Shown piece by piece: positions 37,382-46,199 of a stretch of DNA of 64,000 nt. Source of the DNA: Cylindrospermum stagnale PCC 7417 (GTDB lineage Bacteria > Cyanobacteriota > Cyanobacteriia > Cyanobacteriales > Nostocaceae); contig NC_019757.1 in NCBI RefSeq assembly GCF_000317535.1, positions 4,429,501-4,493,500 of the forward strand. Reading direction: 5' to 3'. The stretch's first letter is position 1, and each line of letters opens with the position of its first letter. The notes under the pieces were generated by a model that made no database searches, was not told the origin of the DNA, and saw nothing but the letters and a program-made list of their open reading frames with translations. Position numbers and translations under genes: made by a program.

Positions 37382-37642
37382 ATGACCTACCAAATTATTG
37401 TAACTAAATCTATTCAAAAAGAATTAGATAATCTGCCAAATGATATAAAAGAGCATGTATATGAAAAAATTGCCCAGCTTGCAGAAGTCCCTCGTCCTGA
37501 TGGAGTTGTAAAACTAAAAGGATATGAAAATGAATATCGTGTTAGAGTCGGTGACTATCGCTTACGCTATGAAATTGAAGATCAACAATTAATCATTTTA
37601 CTCCTCCAATGTAAGCATCGTCGTGATGTATATAGAAAATAG
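37382..37642 (+). CDS. RelE-family toxin
   Basis: 86 residues. It has the RelE/ParE pattern: IIVTKSIQKELDNLPNDIKEHV helices, LKGYENEYRVRVGDYRLRYEI strands, and the terminal basic CKHRRDVYRK typical of mRNA interferases. It is 5 bases downstream of its acidic antitoxin. Likely a ribosome-dependent mRNA-cleaving toxin. Confidence 0.9.
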   Translation: MTYQIIVTKSIQKELDNLPNDIKEHVYEKIAQLAEVPRPDGVVKLKGYENEYRVRVGDYRLRYEIEDQQLIILLLQCKHRRDVYRK

Positions 37643-37798
37643 AAAGCCCAGAAAATAATTTCAGTTTCTACTCCTCTAAATCTTGGTTGTGTGTGATATT
37701 TTGGCAGAACTTGCTTACATAACTCAAAATTTTGCCTAGTTGTAAAAGTCTGGTCAAAATTAAGTTAAAATAACTAAAAATTCAAGGGACAAAACTTT

Positions 37799-39028
37799 GT
37801 GGTGAATCCCCACATCCCCAAATTACCCCTACCAGCGCCACTAGTAGGAACTGAAGTCGGCTCTTTTACTGAGTTTACAGTAACTCAACGAATGCCTGCG
37901 ATCGCCCGCCGAGTGATAGCGGAAAATAAGTTTCCTAGCCAAATTAATCAAAGCTTGGAGAAACTCGCTGCTGAACTACCAACAGGATATTTGCCAACTC
38001 TGGCAGATGATACTGGTGCAGACTTTACAGCCTGGGAGCAATATTTAGAACCATATAAAGGTCAGCGGTGGGTGGATGTGCCCTGGTTTTTTGCGGAAAC
38101 TTATTTTTATCGGCTGATTCTGGATATTACCAATTACTTTCGCCCTGGTGAATTGCAAGGTATTGACCCGTTTGAGTTACAAAAAGCTCAAGGTTTAGAA
38201 GCATCTCTTGATTCTATTATCTCTTTGTGTAGTCAAGTAGATAAATGGTTAGATGAATCAAAGAAAGCAGGTAAATCAAACCAAGCATCTGTAATTGCTC
38301 TGTTATACTTTGCGCTGTGGGGAAATCGTGTTGATTTGAGTTTGTGGTCGGCATTTGAGGATGACCGGAGCCGTTTTGATATTCAAAATCAACTAACTCA
38401 TATATTAGTAGATGATGCATTTTCAGTTAGCGAATTATTAACCAGTGCTAAGGGTGGGAGTATTGATTTTGTTATAGATAATGCAGGTTTTGAGCTTATT
38501 TGTGATTTGTGTTTTGTAGACTTTTTGTTAGGTAGTGGCTTGGTTAATGAGGTCTACTTGCACTTAAAACCTCATCCGACTTTTGTATCTGATGCCATGA
38601 TTAAAGATGTGCATTACACGATTAATTTTTTAGCTGCTGGTAGCCATCCAAAGGTTAAATCTTTTACTGAAAGATTGCAAGCAAATATCGCTTCGGGAAA
38701 GTTAGTTTTAACTGAAGATTACTTCTGGACATCACCGTTAGCATTTTGGGAAATACCTTCAGCACTCAAAGGTGAATTAGCCAAGTCGAGTTTAATTGTT
38801 GTTAAAGGAGATGCCAATTATCGGCGGTTATTAGGCGATCGCCATTGGGACTATACCACCAACATTGCAGATATCGTCTCTTACTTACCCGCGCCAATGG
38901 TAGCCTTACGCACCCTTAAGTCAGAAGTCGCCGCCGGACTCAAGGCGAAAAATGTGGCAGAAGTGGCAAAATCTGACCCTGATTGGTTGACAGGTGGGCA
39001 GTGGGGTGTTTTGCAGTTGGTGGTTTAA
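37799..39028 (+). CDS. DUF89/ARMT1-like metal-dependent phosphatase
   Basis: 409 residues. Family motifs are IDFVIDNAGFELICDLCFVD (metal-binding Asp-Asn), HLKPHPTFVSDAM and LIVVKGDANYRRLLGDRHW. DUF89 proteins are Mn/Co-dependent phosphatases proposed to remove damaged sugar or cofactor phosphates; the human ARMT1 relative was first described as a protein-glutamate methyltransferase. The exact substrate here is unknown. It starts GTG at 37799 or the next GTG, with aaggga upstream. It stands between two toxin-antitoxin pairs but is a housekeeping-type gene. Confidence 0.85.
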   Translation: MVNPHIPKLPLPAPLVGTEVGSFTEFTVTQRMPAIARRVIAENKFPSQINQSLEKLAAELPTGYLPTLADDTGADFTAWEQYLEPYKGQRWVDVPWFFAETYFYRLILDITNYFRPGELQGIDPFELQKAQGLEASLDSIISLCSQVDKWLDESKKAGKSNQASVIALLYFALWGNRVDLSLWSAFEDDRSRFDIQNQLTHILVDDAFSVSELLTSAKGGSIDFVIDNAGFELICDLCFVDFLLGSGLVNEVYLHLKPHPTFVSDAMIKDVHYTINFLAAGSHPKVKSFTERLQANIASGKLVLTEDYFWTSPLAFWEIPSALKGELAKSSLIVVKGDANYRRLLGDRHWDYTTNIADIVSYLPAPMVALRTLKSEVAAGLKAKNVAEVAKSDPDWLTGGQWGVLQLVV

Positions 39029-39129
39029 GGTATGCTGAAAAATCTATTATTTCGGTAGGATACGGAGCAAGCATTAGTAAGTGCTACCACAACTGTCCTA
39101 GGATATAGATAGTGCACTTTTTGAGAATA

Positions 39130-39345
39130 ATGGTTGAAAAAATAGCAGCTGTGTTTGATGGCAACGTGTTCTATCCTGCTGAACCGATTGCGCTGCCAGC
39201 TAATACCCGTGTGCGAATCAGTATTGAAATTTTGCCCCCAGATCAACAGGAAACGATCTCGTTTCTAGAGACGGCGCGATCGCTCAAACTAGAAGGGCCA
39301 CCTGACTGGTCTGCCAACATTGACAAGTATTTGTACGAAAACTAA
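39130..39345 (+). CDS. AF2212/DUF104-like antitoxin
   Basis: 71 residues from the ATG at 39130: MVEKIAAVFDGNVFYPAEPI-type beta-strand start, then NTRVRISIEILPPD and a helical tail (ISFLETARSLKLEGPPDWS). This arrangement is common for cyanobacterial antitoxins that precede PIN toxins. The toxin starts seven bases after its stop codon. Confidence 0.8.
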   Translation: MVEKIAAVFDGNVFYPAEPIALPANTRVRISIEILPPDQQETISFLETARSLKLEGPPDWSANIDKYLYEN

Positions 39346-39352
39346 AGTTTGC

Positions 39353-39772
39353 ATGAATAGTGAAATATTTCTCGATACCTCATTTGCGATCGCCTTATCT
39401 GCACCAAGCGATCGCTTACATGACCGAGCCGTGCATTTAGCTAAACTGTTAGCGGCGGCAGGAACACGCTTAGTCACAACACAAGCAGTGATGTTAGAAA
39501 TTGGCAATGCCTTATCTCAACCACCCTATCGTCGCGGGTCCATCATCTTATTAAACGCTTTAGCAGCAGACTCTAAAGTAGAAATTGTCTCCCTCACCCA
39601 GGAAATTTACGAACGTGCTTTGCAGTTATATTGTGACCAACCTGAAAAAGCCTGGGGGTTTGGAGATTGTGTGTCTTTTATCGTGATGGAATCTAGAGAA
39701 ATGTCCCAAGCACTCACTGCAAATGAGCATTTTTTACAGGCAGGCTTTCGCGCCTTACTGCGAGAAGAGTAG
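39353..39772 (+). CDS. PIN-domain toxin (VapC-like)
   Basis: 139 residues from ATG 39353. PIN acidic residues: Asp in EIFLDTSFAIAL, Glu in VMLEIGNAL, Asp in GFGDCVSFIVM, and the family ending ALTANEHFLQAGF. PIN toxins are Mg-dependent ribonucleases that cut tRNA or rRNA. It is coupled to the upstream antitoxin gene. Confidence 0.88.
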   Translation: MNSEIFLDTSFAIALSAPSDRLHDRAVHLAKLLAAAGTRLVTTQAVMLEIGNALSQPPYRRGSIILLNALAADSKVEIVSLTQEIYERALQLYCDQPEKAWGFGDCVSFIVMESREMSQALTANEHFLQAGFRALLREE

Positions 39773-39832
39773 TAGATCGGCAAGCACTTAATATTTCGTT
39801 AAAATTAGCTGAGGCGTTAGCTAAATCTAGCC

Positions 39833-41404
39833 ATGAACTTGATTTCCGAACCACCAATTCCTGTGAAAATCCAAAAGATGAAGCAACGGGTGCGGTGGAT
39901 GCATCCCAGTATTATGCAGCGGGGAATTGACCAAACCTCGATGGTTCTAGACGATGGCAAGGAGGATAGTCCAGAATTTTCGTTTATGGTGATTGGTGAT
40001 ACTGGCACTAAATCTCGTTACGGACAACACCCCCAACGACAAGTAGCTGAACAAATGCTAGCTCATGGCGATGGCTGCCGTTTTGTGTTGCACACTGGCG
40101 ATGTGATTTATGTGGTGGGTTCCCAAGAGTATTATCCGCAAAACTTTATCGAGCCTTACCGGGAATTTATCGTCGGTGGCGACAACCATAACAGCATTCC
40201 CTACGATCGCATGGTGTTTAATCTGCCATTCTTGCCAGTGTTGGGAAATCACGATTACTATGATGTGCCATTAATGTATCGATTGCTGACTGGCCCCACA
40301 TCGTCCCTACGCCGCTTATTGCGCTACAAAGATATTGAGATTGGCTGGCATGGCTCAAATCAAGGTGATGCTTATGCACGAGCCTTTCTAGACTACATGG
40401 GAGCGATCGCATCGAACCAAGAGTTAGAACATCATTTAGATCAGCATTACACCGCCAAAAGCGACACAGGACGCTGTTTACGTTACCAACCAGGAAAATT
40501 TACCCGCGTCCCCAACCGCTATTACACATTTCGTTACGGCGGGATTGACTTTTTCGCCTTAGACTCTAATACCTTTAATACACCATCACCCTTGCCGACA
40601 ACTCAAGCCGGGGAAAGCAACCGCCGGCAATTGCAACAGCATCGCCAAGAGATAGAACAAGAAGAATTGCAGATTTTAGCAATATGCGATCGCCTAAATC
40701 CCGATATCCCCAGCGAAGCCGAACAACTCGATGAACTCAGTGCCAAATTAGACCAAATCAACGAAGTCAAAATCGATATCGAAAAACAACTATCACCCCA
40801 GAAAACACCAGACATCGACTTTGAACAACTCGATTGGTTGCGAAACAGGCTGATCGAATCTTGGCATACGAGCGAAGTACGCGGAAGGGTAATATTTTTT
40901 CACCATCCCCCCTACGTCACAGAGGCAACCAAGTGGCACCAGGCACAAACTTTGGCAGTTCGTCATCGTCTGCGCTCTTTATTTGAAGCAGTAGCCCAAA
41001 CTCTGGGTTCTCAGACAAAAGAACGTCCCATCGTCGATTTAATTTTAAACGGTCACGCCCACTGTTTGGAACACATCCGCACAGTTGATACAGGATATGC
41101 TGACTCCCACATCAACTGCATTATTTCTGGTGGAAGCGGACATCGTCCCCGTCGTCAACGACAAGAGGGCCCAGAACTGATGGAGACTTTTACCAACATT
41201 GCCGGCAGTCCGACTCGGAAAGTTGCGGATTCGCTGCTTTATGTTGGACGCAATGGCTACGCTTCCCAAAGGCGGCTACCTTACTCATGTGTACGGATTG
41301 ACGTTCAACAAGGTACCCCACCCAAGTTTATCGTCAGACCACTGATTGCAGAGCGATTTGGGGAACAATGGGATAAGCGCCAGTTAGCACCATTTGTGAT
41401 TTAA
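39833..41404 (+). CDS. Calcineurin-like metallophosphoesterase
   Basis: 523 residues. All metallophosphoesterase motifs are present: FMVIGDTGT, HTGDVIYVV, VLGNHDYYD, FFHHPPYV and LNGHAHCLEHI. A charged helical insert lies at about 255-340 (rich in Glu/Gln), which is unusual in length. No signal peptide, so it is probably cytoplasmic. The binuclear metal site hydrolyses phosphomono- or diesters; the substrate is unknown. It has its own ATG at 39833 and no operon partner. Confidence 0.87.
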   Translation: MNLISEPPIPVKIQKMKQRVRWMHPSIMQRGIDQTSMVLDDGKEDSPEFSFMVIGDTGTKSRYGQHPQRQVAEQMLAHGDGCRFVLHTGDVIYVVGSQEYYPQNFIEPYREFIVGGDNHNSIPYDRMVFNLPFLPVLGNHDYYDVPLMYRLLTGPTSSLRRLLRYKDIEIGWHGSNQGDAYARAFLDYMGAIASNQELEHHLDQHYTAKSDTGRCLRYQPGKFTRVPNRYYTFRYGGIDFFALDSNTFNTPSPLPTTQAGESNRRQLQQHRQEIEQEELQILAICDRLNPDIPSEAEQLDELSAKLDQINEVKIDIEKQLSPQKTPDIDFEQLDWLRNRLIESWHTSEVRGRVIFFHHPPYVTEATKWHQAQTLAVRHRLRSLFEAVAQTLGSQTKERPIVDLILNGHAHCLEHIRTVDTGYADSHINCIISGGSGHRPRRQRQEGPELMETFTNIAGSPTRKVADSLLYVGRNGYASQRRLPYSCVRIDVQQGTPPKFIVRPLIAERFGEQWDKRQLAPFVI

Positions 41405-41510
41405 GTTTTTGCTACGAATGCTGTTATTTGAATAGCGCTGATGGAAAGAAAAAATCGGCTCTAAATTTTTCTCATTAACTTATTCAATTCCTGAAAATCT
41501 ATCTTTATTT

Positions 41511-41540
41511 TCTCTGTGTTCTCTGCGTACTCTGCGGTTT
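41511..41540. repeat. Dispersed 'ctctgcg' repeat upstream of a methyltransferase gene
   Basis: tctctgtgttctctgcgtac followed by tctgcggttt, a common dispersed intergenic repeat wording in Nostoc-type genomes. It lies 26 bases from the next start codon, so it is in the 5' leader. Confidence 0.55.
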
Positions 41541-41565
41541 GTAAAAAAATAATTTTCGCAAAAAT

Positions 41566-42321
41566 ATGAATCATAATTTTCAGTTTAAATTTTTAAATTT
41601 TCTAGGAATCATCCTAGTAATGTTGGGGAGTTTACTAACTCAACCGACAGCCGCAGCAATAGCATCCTCTCCCAGCACCACAGTTTACGAACAAAGGCAG
41701 ATTCACAGTCCAGATGGCATCGGTAAATACTACATGGGGCGCGAAATTGCCAAAGTCATGGGACACACTGGCGCCGGTTGGTTAGAAAGACCAAGTCGCG
41801 AAATAGAAGAACAACCAAATCAGGTGGTAAACCTCCTCAATTTGCAACCTGATGATGTGGTAGCAGATATTGGTGCGGGTACAGGCTATTTGAGTTTTCG
41901 CATCGCGCCTTTATTACCATCCGGTAAGGTATTAGCTGTAGATATTCAGCCAGAAATGTTGGAGATTATTGAGTTTTTCAAACAAGAGAAAAATATCTCT
42001 AATGTTGAGCCTATTTTAGCAACTCTCACAAACCCTAATTTGTCACACGCAAGTGTGGATTTAGTACTGATGGTAGATGCTTATCATGAGTTTGAATATC
42101 CCCAAGAAGTGATGCAAGGAATTGTCAAAGCGCTGAAACCTGGTGGTAGGGTAGCACTGGTTGAGTACCGAGGCGAAAATCCCTTTATTATGATCAAGAA
42201 ACTCCACAAGATGACTCAAAAACAAGTCCGCCAAGAAATGCAAGCTGTGGGTTTAGTTTGGCGTGAAACTAAAAATTTGTTACCTCAGCAGCACTTAATA
42301 GTGTTTGAAAAGCAGACTTAA
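41566..42321 (+). CDS. Exported SAM-dependent methyltransferase-like protein
   Basis: 251 residues. A signal-peptide-like N-terminus (FLNFLGIILVMLGSLLTQPTAAAIA, about residues 10-34) precedes a class I methyltransferase domain: motif I VVADIGAGTGYLSFRIA, post-I acidic strand VLAVDIQPEML and LKPGGRVALVEYRGE. The conserved MGREIAKVMGHTGAGWLERP segment, just ahead of the domain, is typical of a family of predicted periplasmic methyltransferases. How SAM would be available outside the cytoplasm is not known; the hydrophobic segment may be an uncleaved anchor. No operon partner. Confidence 0.8.
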   Translation: MNHNFQFKFLNFLGIILVMLGSLLTQPTAAAIASSPSTTVYEQRQIHSPDGIGKYYMGREIAKVMGHTGAGWLERPSREIEEQPNQVVNLLNLQPDDVVADIGAGTGYLSFRIAPLLPSGKVLAVDIQPEMLEIIEFFKQEKNISNVEPILATLTNPNLSHASVDLVLMVDAYHEFEYPQEVMQGIVKALKPGGRVALVEYRGENPFIMIKKLHKMTQKQVRQEMQAVGLVWRETKNLLPQQHLIVFEKQT

Positions 42322-42387
42322 GATTTGCGAGTGATGACAAACTCATAGTTCAGTTAAGAAAATTGTAGGTTGTCTAGAGCACACGAG

Positions 42388-42478
42388 CGTATCCCTTCGG
42401 GACACTATGGCTAACGCCACGCTCCGCGAACTTGTTCTCAAAGCGTGCTGTAAGCATACGCGTAGCATACCAAAGGTA
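42388..42478. repeat. Dispersed repeat cluster in a 394-base gap
   Basis: The stretch has tatcccttcgggacac (a small hairpin, tcccttcggga) followed by ggctaacgccacgctccgcg and gcatacgcgtagcatacc, all wordings of small dispersed repeats in these genomes. Nothing coding is seen between 42322 and 42715. Confidence 0.6.
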
Positions 42479-42715
42479 TAACCCAACAAATACCTTTATT
42501 GCTTGAACTTGAGTAGTATGATCATGTTCTGAATTGTTTATGAAAATGTTATTTTTAAATTTTTAATTGTTTAAAAAATCACAATGATCAGCGATAAATG
42601 TTTTTCTTGATGGATTTACAAAAATCATTAGTTATTAGTTACCAATGTCCAATAACAAAAAACTATCCTTACCCTTGGACTTTATCCAGATAAATAATTT
42701 AAATCCAAGATTAAA

Positions 42716-43192
42716 CTACCGAGATTCAGGTTTTTTTTGCAAGCGTAATAATGTATTATAAACCCGCCGATATAAGTTCTTGTTAGTTTGGTGTTCTACA
42801 GTAATTTGGTTGAACCGCTCAGGAGGTAAACCGCTCTCGCTGACGATTTTTGCATATTGCTTACAGTAGTTAACTGCAATATCTTTAGCCTTACCTGGCA
42901 GACTATTCATACTATCGGGTTTATTACAAACTATCGTGGGAACTTCTCCGCCATTAATAATTTTTTTAATTTCTTCCAAGGTTTGTTGACGGAGTGGTTC
43001 CATCGCTAATACAGCTTGGGCATAGCTGGTGATTTCAGCATCGTTGAATGCTGGAGTTTGAGCATAAGCTTTTGAATTTAAGCTCAAATGACTGGAAAAT
43101 AAACCCCCAGTGGCGATAGTGGCAAGTAACAATGATTGGGTAAGTATTCGCTGGAGGCTAATTCGGAAAAATAAATCAAAATTTTTTTTCAT
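42716..43192 (-). CDS. DUF4168 exported protein
   Basis: 158 residues. A signal peptide is likely (LLLATIATGGLFSSHLSLN and a cleavage-like site AYAQT at about residue 46). The mature part carries the DUF4168 pattern: ITSYAQAVLAMEPLRQQTL, and FNQITVEHQTNKNLYRRVYN near the end. A cysteine pair (TIVCNK, VNYCKQ) could form a disulfide in the periplasm. Function is unknown. Monocistronic and convergent with nothing close. Confidence 0.8.
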   Translation of the reverse strand: MKKNFDLFFRISLQRILTQSLLLATIATGGLFSSHLSLNSKAYAQTPAFNDAEITSYAQAVLAMEPLRQQTLEEIKKIINGGEVPTIVCNKPDSMNSLPGKAKDIAVNYCKQYAKIVSESGLPPERFNQITVEHQTNKNLYRRVYNTLLRLQKKPESR

Positions 43193-43300
43193 ATGATTGT
43201 TGACACAGTACTACAGTAAGGATGGGGTAATAACTGTGAATTATTTTAGGAGTGAGAAGTTCCAGAAAACCCTCAGTCCATCAAACTTTTATATTTAGTA

Positions 43301-44290
43301 TCAAGTTCCTTGACATACTTGACAAAGTTCTATCACTTTAGTTTGTAGTACTGACATTTCTGAAGCTCCTTGCTTGAGACTAACTTCTAACTCCAGCAGC
43401 AGGGGCAAAGAGGAGATTAGTTGCTGGATAGAAAGAGACTTGACTTCTTGCTGTAGAAAATAGATGCGTTTAGGGTTACCGATGTCAGCGGCTTGAGCGA
43501 TCGCTTGTTGATTTTGCTCGCCACTTTCGATCATGATTTTTACCCATAACCAGGTGCGAAATTGACCAATCAATGTAGCAACTATCCGCAACCCAGGCTC
43601 AGAAGCGTTGATTAGATCAGCCACGGTTGCTAAAGCTTTAGCTGTATCTCCAGTTCTGATGGCTGCTGCCAATTGTAAACTATTTTGCTTAGTATTTCTA
43701 ACTAGTTGGGTAACGGTCTTTACGTCTAGAGGCTGGTTGCTGCCTGCGGTATACAGCTGCAATTTCTCTATTTCATTGTAGAGTAGCCGTGTATCATTAC
43801 CGACGGATTCTGCTAATAGTTCCGCTGTCTTGGGAGTTAGTTTTAGACCCACAGATTGAGCAGCTTGATTAACAGATTGTACCAACAATTCGGTTTTCCA
43901 AGGTGGAATCAGCGGAAATTCTCGGAACTCGGTGGCACATTGTTTCAACAATTTCGTAGCTTTGAGGCGTTCATCTGGTTTGTTACGCGTGGTAAGCAAT
44001 AAAAATGAGTTTTCGGGAATTACGGGCAGGGTTCGTTGCAATTCGGCTAACACATTCTCTGGACAGTGCTGGCAGAGGGTAGTATTGATCAACCACACCA
44101 AGCGTCCACCAGCGCCAAAAGTTGGTGTCATCACTTGATTTAACCCCTGGATTGTAGCGTCGGCTTGATCTGGGGAGAATGAAGTGTAATTAAAACTTAT
44201 CCAAAGGGGATCGAGGATGCGATCGCGCAAGAGCGCTACCGCTTTTTCCATAGCAAAATCATCTTCACCCCAGTAAACATAGACTGGCAT
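43301..44290 (-). CDS. holA: DNA polymerase III subunit delta
   Basis: About 329 residues. The N-terminus (MPVYVYWGEDDFAMEKAV) is the HolA start that binds the sliding clamp, followed by FLLLTTRNKPDERLKATKLL and the AAA+-like and lid regions (GNDTRLLYNEIEKLQLY). The C-terminal helical collar (QQLISSLPLLLELEVSLKQG) completes it. Delta opens the beta clamp in the clamp-loader complex at the replication fork. The ATG at 44290 is preferred to a TTG six bases upstream. Single gene. Confidence 0.9.
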   Translation of the reverse strand: MPVYVYWGEDDFAMEKAVALLRDRILDPLWISFNYTSFSPDQADATIQGLNQVMTPTFGAGGRLVWLINTTLCQHCPENVLAELQRTLPVIPENSFLLLTTRNKPDERLKATKLLKQCATEFREFPLIPPWKTELLVQSVNQAAQSVGLKLTPKTAELLAESVGNDTRLLYNEIEKLQLYTAGSNQPLDVKTVTQLVRNTKQNSLQLAAAIRTGDTAKALATVADLINASEPGLRIVATLIGQFRTWLWVKIMIESGEQNQQAIAQAADIGNPKRIYFLQQEVKSLSIQQLISSLPLLLELEVSLKQGASEMSVLQTKVIELCQVCQGT

Positions 44291-44517
44291 AGACAAACCT
44301 CATAGAGGGCAAAGAGCACGGGGCAGGGGGGAATTGGGGGAATTATGGAATTCGTCTCTTTGTTGTCTTTTGCCAATACCCAAGACCAATTACCCAATAC
44401 CCAACACCATTTTCCCCTGCCATCACCCCAAAAAAGCTAAATACTTTTTAAGTCACTTAAGTTAATCTGGGTAAATTTCCCTAAAATCTATCAAGTGAGC
44501 GCGTGAGGTTATGAAGA

Positions 44518-45306
44518 TTGGACGACAACTATCAAACTTACTTAAATCGGGTAGCTAGACTGACGCTACCAGAAGCTTACAGATCCCAAGTCCAGCATAT
44601 CCAGGAATCATCTAAATTTCAGCCGCATTCTGGATTGCGACAACCAGCACCTTTCCCTGGCTATACACTGATTACTCCACCAGCGGAGGAAGATTCACTA
44701 AACTCTGATTTCTACGCCAAGTTACAGGCTTATCAGCAGGAACTTTTGCAGTTACCTGTAAACCCTGATTTGATTGTGCCTGTACCTGCTGCTAGCTTCC
44801 ATGTGACGTTGGCAGATTTGATTTGGGACAGTGCTTACCTTCACACCTGTGAAGAAAATCCCAAATTTGATCAAGAGTTGAGACATTGCTTAACCGAAAT
44901 GTTTCAGCAATATCAACAATCGATGACAAAAAGGACTCATCCGATTCAATGGCAAATGCTGGGACTGATACTGATGCCGAGAGCTGTAGCTGTTTGTTTA
45001 GTACCCCAGGATGAACGCTGCTATGAGGAGATTATTCAATTTCGCCGGACAATTTATCAAAATCCCAAGTTAATTGCTTTGGGTATTGAGCAGCACTATC
45101 ACTTTACCGCCCATATTACATTAGGCTATTTTGGGGAGGTTTCGCCTGAGCTAGACCGGACAAATTTCAGTGCCACACTTTCTCAGTTGAATCAACAATG
45201 GCTTTTGAATTTGCCAGAATTTTTGGTTCAGCGTGTTGAACTGCGGAAGTTTGACAACATGGCACGCTATTATCGTCAACCAGATTGGCCGAGTTTAGAC
45301 TTTTGA
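44518..45306 (+). CDS. DUF1868 / 2H phosphoesterase-like protein
   Basis: 262 residues from a TTG start at 44518. Two H-x-T motifs mark the 2H phosphoesterase fold: ASFHVTLADL and YHFTAHITLGYFGE. DUF1868 members share this fold. The 2H enzymes hydrolyse cyclic phosphates in RNA or nucleotides; the substrate here is unknown. An ATG seven bases upstream is in another frame. Flanked by holA and the RDD gene on the opposite strand. Confidence 0.75.
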   Translation: MDDNYQTYLNRVARLTLPEAYRSQVQHIQESSKFQPHSGLRQPAPFPGYTLITPPAEEDSLNSDFYAKLQAYQQELLQLPVNPDLIVPVPAASFHVTLADLIWDSAYLHTCEENPKFDQELRHCLTEMFQQYQQSMTKRTHPIQWQMLGLILMPRAVAVCLVPQDERCYEEIIQFRRTIYQNPKLIALGIEQHYHFTAHITLGYFGEVSPELDRTNFSATLSQLNQQWLLNLPEFLVQRVELRKFDNMARYYRQPDWPSLDF

Positions 45307-45329
45307 TTTGAGATGGGCATTAAATTTGC

Positions 45330-45360
45330 TAATTGGTAATGGGTAATTGGTAATGAGTAA
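45330..45360. repeat. Degenerate heptameric repeat (aattggt/aatgggt)
   Basis: Imperfect units of the aattggt family seen at 20334, here after the 2H phosphoesterase-like gene. Confidence 0.65.
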
Positions 45361-45398
45361 GATTTTTTACTAATATCAATTACCTATTTCTTAATCAT

Positions 45399-46178
45399 CT
45401 AATATTCTGACTGTTGATAGGCAAGGTAAACAGCTTCTAAAAACACATCAGGGGTAATATCTGCTGGTAGATGTTCTAAGTTAATAATAGCTTGAACCTG
45501 CTGTGATAATTTTAGAGATAGTAAGGTTCTTGCCTTTGATGACATTCCACTACGTCGCCCCAAGTACTCACGAATAATAGCAAAATCATCGGGTAACAAT
45601 TGGGATAAATCGGCAAATTGCCGCAAACTTATATGGAGTGACTTTGCCTGCTCAGAAATAGTTAAAGCTGCCGATTTAGTAGCTGTTTGGGTTTGAATCA
45701 CAATTGTGCCAGCTGCTAAATCACCCAGGCGTTTTTCTTGGCGACTCAACGCAATTAAAACAGCTCCAATGAACAAAGACTCATCAAAGGGACGCAGTAA
45801 GGCACGCAGGCTTGCTTGTTGCAGACCTATTGGTCTACCATCATCTCGAATAACGCGAATTTTAGCAATGCGTTTACCAGGAGTTTGTCCCTGCCATAAG
45901 GTTTCAAATAAGACAAAATAACCTGCGTAAATAACAGAACCGCCCAAAAATGCGATCGCCACCAACCATAAAGAAGCTGCGGAGCCAAAAATCTCTGCCA
46001 AAAAATCTCCTAACTGCTCCGCAACCATAGCCCAGATCAGAAAAAACACAGCCAAAGTCGCAGCCAAAATGTGATAGTCAATGATTAAAGCAAAGGCACG
46101 ACTACCGATACCGGCAAGGGTAAACTCTAATTCAACACTTTCAGGTGTGCGGAATTTAACACGGTTAAACAGGTGCAT
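45399..46178 (-). CDS. RDD-family membrane protein
   Basis: 259 residues. The RDD motif region is VELEFTLAGIGSRAFALIID, with three or more transmembrane helices (LAATLAVFFLIWAMVAEQL; LWLVAIAFLGGSVIYAGYFVLF; ALLRPFDESLFIGAVLIAL) and the conserved QGQTPGKRIAKIRVI. A soluble C-terminal helix ends it. RDD proteins are often beside SpoIIM-, DUF58- and MoxR-type genes; their role is unclear, possibly transport or envelope stress. It follows the next membrane-protein gene by 21 bases on the same strand. Confidence 0.87.
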   Translation of the reverse strand: MHLFNRVKFRTPESVELEFTLAGIGSRAFALIIDYHILAATLAVFFLIWAMVAEQLGDFLAEIFGSAASLWLVAIAFLGGSVIYAGYFVLFETLWQGQTPGKRIAKIRVIRDDGRPIGLQQASLRALLRPFDESLFIGAVLIALSRQEKRLGDLAAGTIVIQTQTATKSAALTISEQAKSLHISLRQFADLSQLLPDDFAIIREYLGRRSGMSSKARTLLSLKLSQQVQAIINLEHLPADITPDVFLEAVYLAYQQSEY

Positions 46179-46199
46179 AGTAGTCTCGGTATTGGTGGT

